Shown here: positions 6,626 through 10,671 of the stretch, piece by piece
How positions within the stretch are numbered: position 1 is the stretch's first letter
How the letters are laid out: every line of letters begins with the position of its first letter
Source of the DNA: JBBKWG01 sp037968835
Lineage (GTDB): Bacteria > Pseudomonadota > Alphaproteobacteria > Rhodobacterales > Rhodobacteraceae
Assembly (NCBI GenBank): GCA_037968835.1
Contig: JBBKWG010000076.1
Location: 1-10,671, forward strand
DNA length: 10,671 nucleotides
Direction: 5' to 3'
Position numbers and translations under genes: made by a program
Notes under the pieces: model-generated
What the model saw: only the letters and a program-made list of their open reading frames with translations
What the model was told of the DNA's origin: nothing
Database searches by the model: none

Positions 6626-8013
6626 CTTGAGCGTTTCTCCCTAATCACCCGTTTAATCGCCGCAAGGTCGCCAGAGACCTGGGTGATCCGTTCCGGACGG
6701 TCATAAAGATCTGCCATCCGCTTGGGAAGGGGGGGGCGGATACCTGTCGCGCGCTCGACCGCGTCCGGAAATTTGGCGGGATGGGCGGTCGCCAGCGCGA
6801 TCATCGGCGTGGGGCTCAGCGGCTGGTCTTGCGCCACCTTCACACCGACCGCTGTGTGCGGGCAGATGACTTCGCCGGTTCTGGCATGGATCCGGTGGAT
6901 CGTGCCAGTGGTTTCCTCTTCCGAGGCGCACCCCGAACCGTAGATCTCGCGCAGAATACCGATTGCGCCCTGGCTGATCGGAAAGCCGCCGCTCGCCTTC
7001 AGTTCACCCATCAATTGCGCCACGGCACCGCCATCGCGACCGTATGCGTCAAACAACGCGCGCTCGAAATTCGACGAGACCTGAATGTCCATCGACGGGC
7101 TGATCGAGGGGATCACGCCTTCTTTCGTGTAGGCTCCGCTTTCCAGCGCGCGATGCAGGATGTCGTTCTGGTTCGTCGCGACGATCAGCTTTTCGATGGG
7201 CAGACCCATCCGCCGCGCAATATAGCCGGCGAATATATCGCCGAAATTGCCGGTCGGGACCGTGAAGCTGACGGTCCGATGCGGCGCACCCAGCGAAACG
7301 GCGGACGTGAAGTAATAAACTACCTGTGCCAACACGCGCCCCCAGTTGATCGAGTTAACCGCAGCGAGGTGCACGTCGTCACGAAATTCGTGGTCGGCGA
7401 ACATGTCCTTCAATGCCGCCTGACAATCGTCGAAATCGCCGTCGACAGCGAGCGCGTGCACGTTCGGTTCGTTCGGGGTCGTCATCTGGCGGCGCTGGAC
7501 TTCGGAAACCCGGCCATGCGGATAGAGGATCACGACGTCGGCGGCATCCAACCCGCGAAAGGCTTCGATGGCGGCCGAACCGGTGTCGCCCGAGGTCGCG
7601 CCAACAATCGTCACCCGCTCGCCGCGCCGCTTCAGCGAGGCTTCAAAGAGCTGTCCGATAAGCTGCATGGCGAAGTCCTTGAACGCCAATGTCGGGCCGT
7701 GGAACAGCTCCAGCAGAAAATGATTCGCGCCCAGTTGGACCAGGGGCGCGCGGGCGTCGTGGCCGAAATCCGAATAGGCGCGGACGATGATTTCGGCGAA
7801 CTCGTCGTCGCTGAACGCGTCACCGATGAAAGGACGCATGACACGGAACGCGGCGTCCTCGTAGCTGAGGCCCGCAAGTGCGGCGATGTCGGAGGTGCTC
7901 ATCTGCGGGATCGTCTCGGGCACATAGAGTCCACCGTCGCGGGCAAGCCCGGTCAGCATCGTCTCCTCGAAATTCAGACGGGGCGCCTGCCCGCGAGTCG
8001 ATATGTAGTGCAT
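6622..8013 (-). CDS. thrC: Threonine synthase
   Basis: This 463-residue enzyme converts O-phosphohomoserine to threonine using pyridoxal phosphate, the last step of threonine synthesis in the cytoplasm. Its N-terminus (MHYISTRGQAPRLNFEETML) is typical of the long gammaproteobacterial/alphaproteobacterial threonine synthase form. The cofactor lysine is K112 in GPTLAFKDFAMQL and the phosphate-binding loop is ATSGDTGSAA (139-148). PTGNFGDIFAGY in the middle is another conserved cofactor/substrate loop. ATG 8013 has GAAGGA upstream. Only 10 nt separate it from the surf1 stop and four bases overlap the M16 gene, so threonine synthesis is probably transcribed together with cytochrome oxidase assembly. 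Nothing suggests an attenuator or leader peptide directly ahead of it. Confidence 0.97.
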   Translation of the reverse strand: MHYISTRGQAPRLNFEETMLTGLARDGGLYVPETIPQMSTSDIAALAGLSYEDAAFRVMRPFIGDAFSDDEFAEIIVRAYSDFGHDARAPLVQLGANHFLLELFHGPTLAFKDFAMQLIGQLFEASLKRRGERVTIVGATSGDTGSAAIEAFRGLDAADVVILYPHGRVSEVQRRQMTTPNEPNVHALAVDGDFDDCQAALKDMFADHEFRDDVHLAAVNSINWGRVLAQVVYYFTSAVSLGAPHRTVSFTVPTGNFGDIFAGYIARRMGLPIEKLIVATNQNDILHRALESGAYTKEGVIPSISPSMDIQVSSNFERALFDAYGRDGGAVAQLMGELKASGGFPISQGAIGILREIYGSGCASEEETTGTIHRIHARTGEVICPHTAVGVKVAQDQPLSPTPMIALATAHPAKFPDAVERATGIRPPLPKRMADLYDRPERITQVSGDLAAIKRVIREKRSS

Positions 8014-8023
8014 CGGTTATCCT

Positions 8024-8698
8024 TCAGGCCGTCGGGCGATGGATACGCCAAAGCAGGAACGCCGTCATCCCCGCCCAGACCAGTGCCAGACCGAACCACG
8101 TGACGGCATATTTTAGATGGTCGTTCGGAATGCCCACGGTGTCGACGGGAAGCGGCGTGGCGCGCGCATCTGTTCCGGTAACGGTTCGCGCAACGACAAG
8201 GATCGGATCGGTGTCGAGCGCCGTCGCCATCAGCGGCACGTCGCGGGCGAACCAGATGTTCGAGGTGGTATCCGCGTTGGGCGTGAAGCTGTCGGTTTCG
8301 GCGGGCCAGTGCAGATTTCCGGTGACCGTCATCGGTGTCGGCGGTCGCGGAATGTCCTTCTCGGTCGTGCGGATGAAGCCCTCGTCGACAAGGATGCGAC
8401 GACCTTGGTCGGTCACAAAGGCAGAGATCACGCGATAACCCGCGCCGTCCGATTTGGTCGAAACCAGGACATTCACCTCGTCGCCGGTCGTCGTGCCGGT
8501 AACGCGGACCGGTAGGAAGCGGTCCGATTCCGGGTCGGGAGCCGCGGGCAGCGGCACTGGTGCGGCGGAAATTCGGGCCGTTATGTCGGCGAGCACCGCG
8601 TTCTTCCATTGAAGCCGCTGCACCTGCCAGACGCCAAGCGCGACGAGAATCGCACAGCCGATGACGCCAAACAACAAGGGAAGAAACATACGCCGCAT
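8024..8698 (-). CDS. surf1: SURF1 family cytochrome oxidase assembly protein
   Basis: This 224-residue inner-membrane protein has the SURF1 form: one N-terminal span (about 5-22), a large periplasmic domain, and one C-terminal span (about 197-217). The family motif LGVWQVQRLQWK is at 21-32, GYRV at 87-90 and PNDHLKYAVTWF at 191-202. The His at 194 lies where SURF1 proteins are known to contribute to heme a binding. The usual RGW-like turn reads VDEGFI (104-109). SURF1 helps place heme a into subunit I of cytochrome c oxidase. ATG 8698 is preferred over ATG 8689, which has no Shine-Dalgarno. It is separated from ctaE by 85 nt with a hairpin and followed after 10 nt by thrC. Confidence 0.93.
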   Translation of the reverse strand: MRRMFLPLLFGVIGCAILVALGVWQVQRLQWKNAVLADITARISAAPVPLPAAPDPESDRFLPVRVTGTTTGDEVNVLVSTKSDGAGYRVISAFVTDQGRRILVDEGFIRTTEKDIPRPPTPMTVTGNLHWPAETDSFTPNADTTSNIWFARDVPLMATALDTDPILVVARTVTGTDARATPLPVDTVGIPNDHLKYAVTWFGLALVWAGMTAFLLWRIHRPTA

Positions 8699-8724
8699 GG
8701 GGTCGGCCCTTTCAGAGTGAGAGA

Positions 8725-8746
8725 GGGCGCGAGTTTCCCCGCGCCC
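8725..8746 (-). terminator. GC-rich hairpin between ctaE and surf1
   Basis: A perfect 7-bp inverted repeat (GGGCGCG at 8725-8731, CGCGCCC at 8740-8746) with an 8-nt loop lies in the 85-nt ctaE-surf1 gap. On the minus strand it is followed by TCTCTCACTCT rather than a U-run, so it may be a weak terminator, an attenuator, or an RNA stabiliser/processing site that lowers downstream expression. The remainder of the gap shows no gene. Confidence 0.4.
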
Positions 8747-8783
8747 AAATCCATGCCGTCAGCGAAGTTCCTGCAATCGAACC

Positions 8784-9587
8784 TCAGGCGGAACCCCAGA
8801 TGTAGACGGCGGCGAAGAGGAACAGCCAGACCACATCGACGAAGTGCCAGTACCATGCGGCGGCCTCGAACCCGATGTGCTGTTCGGGCGTGAAGTGCCC
8901 TGCCCGCAGTCGCAGGTAGCAGACGAATAGGAAGATCGTGCCGATGATCACGTGTGCGCCGTGAAACCCTGTCGCCATGAAGAAGGTGGCGCCGTAGATG
9001 TTGCCGGCGAACCCGAAGGCGGCGTTGCCGTATTCATAGGCCTGAAAGACCGTGAACAAGACACCAAGGACCACCGCAAGGATAAGCCCGCTCGCCACGT
9101 CTTTGCGGTTGTTTTCATGAACAAGCGCATGGTGCGCCCACGTCGCGGCTGCACCCGAACAAAGCAGGATCAGCGTATTGATCAGCGGCAGGTGCCAAGG
9201 ATCGAACGTCTCGATCCCCACAGGCGGCCAGACGCCGTCGATGGCGGGGCTTTGAGGGCCCATCGGATAAATCGCGTTCTTGAAGAATGCCCAGAACCAT
9301 GCCGCGAAGAACATGATTTCGGACATGATGAACATGATGAACCCGTAGCGCAGACCAATCCGCACAACCGGAGTATGATCGCCCTGATGGGATTCCGCGA
9401 TCACGTCGGACCACCAGGCGTACATGACATAAAGCACGCCGGCCAAACCGATGAAGAACAGGAACGGAGTCACGTCGTGCATCCAGAGCACGGCACCGAA
9501 CAGCATCGTAAATCCCGATAGCGCGCCAGCGAAAGGCCAGATCGATGGGTGTAGAATGTGGTAGTCGTGGTTCTTTTCATGCGCCAT
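8784..9587 (-). CDS. ctaE: Cytochrome c oxidase subunit III
   Basis: This 267-residue integral membrane protein is a full-length seven-span subunit III of an aa3-type cytochrome c oxidase. Conserved blocks include HDYHILHPSIWPF at 7-19, the buried acidic residue E90 in IMSEIMFFAAWFWAFF (87-102), and FFMATGFHGAHVIIG (202-216). The C-terminal helix is AAWYWHFVDVVWLFLF (243-258). Subunit III binds lipid, stabilises the proton uptake route and keeps subunit I from turnover-induced inactivation. ATG 9587 has GAGGGAA upstream. It follows ctaG after 22 nt, the common order in alphaproteobacteria where subunits II and I lie elsewhere or upstream of ctaB. It is called coxC in some genomes. Confidence 0.97.
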   Translation of the reverse strand: MAHEKNHDYHILHPSIWPFAGALSGFTMLFGAVLWMHDVTPFLFFIGLAGVLYVMYAWWSDVIAESHQGDHTPVVRIGLRYGFIMFIMSEIMFFAAWFWAFFKNAIYPMGPQSPAIDGVWPPVGIETFDPWHLPLINTLILLCSGAAATWAHHALVHENNRKDVASGLILAVVLGVLFTVFQAYEYGNAAFGFAGNIYGATFFMATGFHGAHVIIGTIFLFVCYLRLRAGHFTPEQHIGFEAAAWYWHFVDVVWLFLFAAVYIWGSA

Positions 9588-9609
9588 GTCGGTTGGTTCC
9601 CTCGGGCGA

Positions 9610-10197
9610 TTAGTTAACGTCTGTCAGGCCTGTCCCGACGTCCAGCGCGGCTTGCCCGTCGGAATATTCCGCGGGCAAATCCGTCTCGTGGAACGTGTAG
9701 GACAGCGTGATGGTCTTTGCAAATCTTGCATCCGGATCGTCAAGAATTTCCGGTTCGACGAAGAAGCTGACGGGCATGGTTACACGCTCGCCGGGCTGAA
9801 GCACCTGAAGTTCAAAACAAAAGCAGGAGATCTTGGAGAAATAGGAGCCAGCCGCGTAGGGCGTCACATTATAGCTGGCGGTTCCCGCAATGACCCGGTT
9901 GGTCGGATTGAAAGCCTCGTAGAAAGCGAGGCCCTCCTCGCCGATACGGATTGTCATTTCGGTTGCGACCGGTTTGAAGTCCCAGGGCATTCCGGCAGCT
10001 TTGGAAGCGTCGAACCGGATGCGGATGGTCTGGTCGATCGCGCCCGGCGCGGCGTCGGCGACGCTTGTCGCACCGCCCCAGCCAGTGACGCGACAGAACA
10101 GATCGTAAAGCGGCACCGAAGCCCATGCCAACGACCCCATCACGACGACTACGCCGACAAGCTGCAGGAGCGTCTTCTGGCGCGGCTCAAGGGTCAT
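9610..10197 (-). CDS. ctaG: Cytochrome c oxidase assembly copper chaperone CtaG/Cox11
   Basis: This 195-residue Cox11 homolog delivers copper to the CuB site of subunit I. It has one N-terminal membrane span (about 12-29) and a periplasmic beta-sandwich domain. The copper-binding pair C125-F-C127 is in SKISCFCFELQ (121-131), and the third conserved cysteine, C35, follows the membrane span in LFCRVTGWGG. All three metal/redox cysteines are present, so it should function. The length is normal for the family. ATG 10197 overlaps the stop of the small upstream membrane protein (ATGA). It precedes ctaE by 22 nt. The direct neighbours ctaB and ctaE support the assignment. Confidence 0.97.
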   Translation of the reverse strand: MTLEPRQKTLLQLVGVVVVMGSLAWASVPLYDLFCRVTGWGGATSVADAAPGAIDQTIRIRFDASKAAGMPWDFKPVATEMTIRIGEEGLAFYEAFNPTNRVIAGTASYNVTPYAAGSYFSKISCFCFELQVLQPGERVTMPVSFFVEPEILDDPDARFAKTITLSYTFHETDLPAEYSDGQAALDVGTGLTDVN

Positions 10198-10391
10198 TGG
10201 CTCGCCCCTGCAATCGGTTCGATCTCGGGGCGGACCGAATGATCGAAGGCCTGCATCGGATCGCCGCGCGTCACCTTGACCACGGTCAGCCCGAACACGA
10301 CGGCAATCAGACCCGCCAGCGCCAGCCCGGTTCCGACGTTGCGCGACAGCCGGCGCTTGTGGAGTTCATGGGTCGCCTTCAATCCGCTCAT
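10194..10391 (-). CDS. Small single-span membrane protein between ctaB and ctaG (CoxF-like, possible COA3 relative)
   Basis: This 65-residue protein starts at ATG 10391, which overlaps the ctaB stop (ATGA) and has GGGAGG at 10398-10403, six nt upstream. A longer in-frame start at 10556 is rejected since it would run through ctaB. Visible parts are a charged N-terminus with HELHKRRLSRN (8-18), one membrane span of about residues 21-40, and a short tail with PEIEP. The positive side before the span predicts an N-in, C-out orientation. Alphaproteobacterial genomes often have a small protein here, loosely named CoxF or cytochrome oxidase assembly protein. The RNxxTGL pattern at the start of the span resembles, from memory, human COA3, a cytochrome oxidase assembly factor. 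A role in assembly is inferred from position and this resemblance only. Confidence 0.85.
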   Translation of the reverse strand: MSGLKATHELHKRRLSRNVGTGLALAGLIAVVFGLTVVKVTRGDPMQAFDHSVRPEIEPIAGASQ

Positions 10392-10671
10392 GCCAAGCCT
10401 CCCGCGCGAAGTGCCGCATCTATCAGCAGCGCGCCGAAATGGGCGAACAGGTAATAAAGCGAGAAGCGGAAGAACGCTTTTTCGACCACGTAGTTGTCCG
10501 CCTCGGCGATATCTTCGTTGCGCCGCCAAATCTGGACTGCGCCCTTGATGAACCACAGGTTCATGCCCAGTGCGACCAGCAGAGTCACCGACCCGCCAAT
10601 CGGCGTAAGCGCCAACGCGACGGCGACCGGGGCAAGCAGAAGCGTGTAGGCGATGATGTGTCGGCGCGTTG
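10388..10671 (-). CDS. ctaB: Protoheme IX farnesyltransferase / heme o synthase, C-terminal part
   Basis: The frame is open from the right edge and ends at a stop at 10388-10390, leaving the last 93 residues. The first visible residues, TRRHIIAYTLLLAPVA, match a well-known conserved segment of heme o synthase. Two more hydrophobic helices follow: SVTLLVALGMNLWFIKGAVQ and FFRFSLYYLFAHFGALLIDA. The enzyme is a polytopic membrane protein that adds a farnesyl chain to protoheme IX, making heme o, the precursor of heme a for cytochrome oxidase. The catalytic DxxxD regions of the UbiA superfamily are outside the window. The stop overlaps the start of the small membrane protein gene, so the two are probably coupled. 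Confidence 0.95.
   Translation of the reverse strand, partial: TRRHIIAYTLLLAPVAVALALTPIGGSVTLLVALGMNLWFIKGAVQIWRRNEDIAEADNYVVEKAFFRFSLYYLFAHFGALLIDAALRAGGLA

Noticed and set aside
6781..8103. A 440-codon open frame on the plus strand
   Set aside because: It is antisense to thrC, whose protein has all expected motifs. The plus-strand product is His/Arg/Asp-rich and unrecognisable.
8581..8856. A 91-codon minus-strand frame across the ctaE-surf1 gap, considered as a DUF983 remnant
   Set aside because: It overlaps the ends of both flanking genes out of frame and shows none of the cysteine pattern or membrane helices expected of DUF983.
10392..10556. Upstream extension of the small membrane protein to 120 residues
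   Set aside because: It would cross the ctaB coding region in another frame and has no family-like content; ATG 10391 has a good GGGAGG and an ATGA overlap.
1..10671. Search for CRISPR arrays, tRNA/rRNA, insertion sequences, phage genes and riboswitches
   Set aside because: No spaced direct repeats, cloverleaf-like segments, transposase motifs or long leader regions were seen; nearly all sequence is accounted for by ordinary coding genes.

Overview
The window looks like chromosomal DNA from an alphaproteobacterium, most probably Rhodobacterales (Rhodobacteraceae-like). This rests on the GC-rich, densely overlapping genes, on the order of the cytochrome c oxidase assembly genes, and on close resemblance, from memory, of the threonine synthase, M16 peptidase and GNAT proteins to Rhodobacteraceae versions. 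No 16S or other formal marker is present, so the family-level call is inference.

The right two thirds (about 4782 to the window end, all minus strand) is one long gene string read right to left: ctaB (heme o synthase, only its C-terminus inside) > a 65-residue single-span membrane protein > ctaG (copper delivery to subunit I) > ctaE (cytochrome oxidase subunit III) > surf1 (heme a insertion factor) > thrC (threonine synthase) > an M16 zinc peptidase > a RimJ/RimL-type GNAT acetyltransferase. The first five build aa3-type cytochrome c oxidase. The last three are amino-acid synthesis or protein-modification genes attached by 1- to 10-nt junctions. Many junctions are stop/start overlaps (ATGA, TTGA, TGATG), suggesting translational coupling. 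The main interruption is an 85-nt gap with a GC-rich hairpin between ctaE and surf1.

The middle holds a stand-alone YegP-like two-repeat small protein (minus strand, 4320-4658). It converges on a plus-strand pair in which a DUF1285 protein and an atypical short-chain dehydrogenase lacking the catalytic tyrosine overlap by ATGA.

The left end (1-2961, minus strand) is a MoxR AAA+ ATPase > DUF58 protein > BatA-type membrane protein cluster, with the last gene running off the left edge. This cluster diverges from the DUF1285 pair across a 59-nt spacer that carries two short inverted repeats.

I found no tRNA, rRNA, CRISPR array, insertion sequence or phage gene, and no gene-free stretch over 300 nt. 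The window is mostly ordinary housekeeping sequence. I do not see a convincing new multi-gene system; the most interesting points are the possible COA3-like small protein beside ctaB/ctaG and the DUF1285/Phe-SDR pair.
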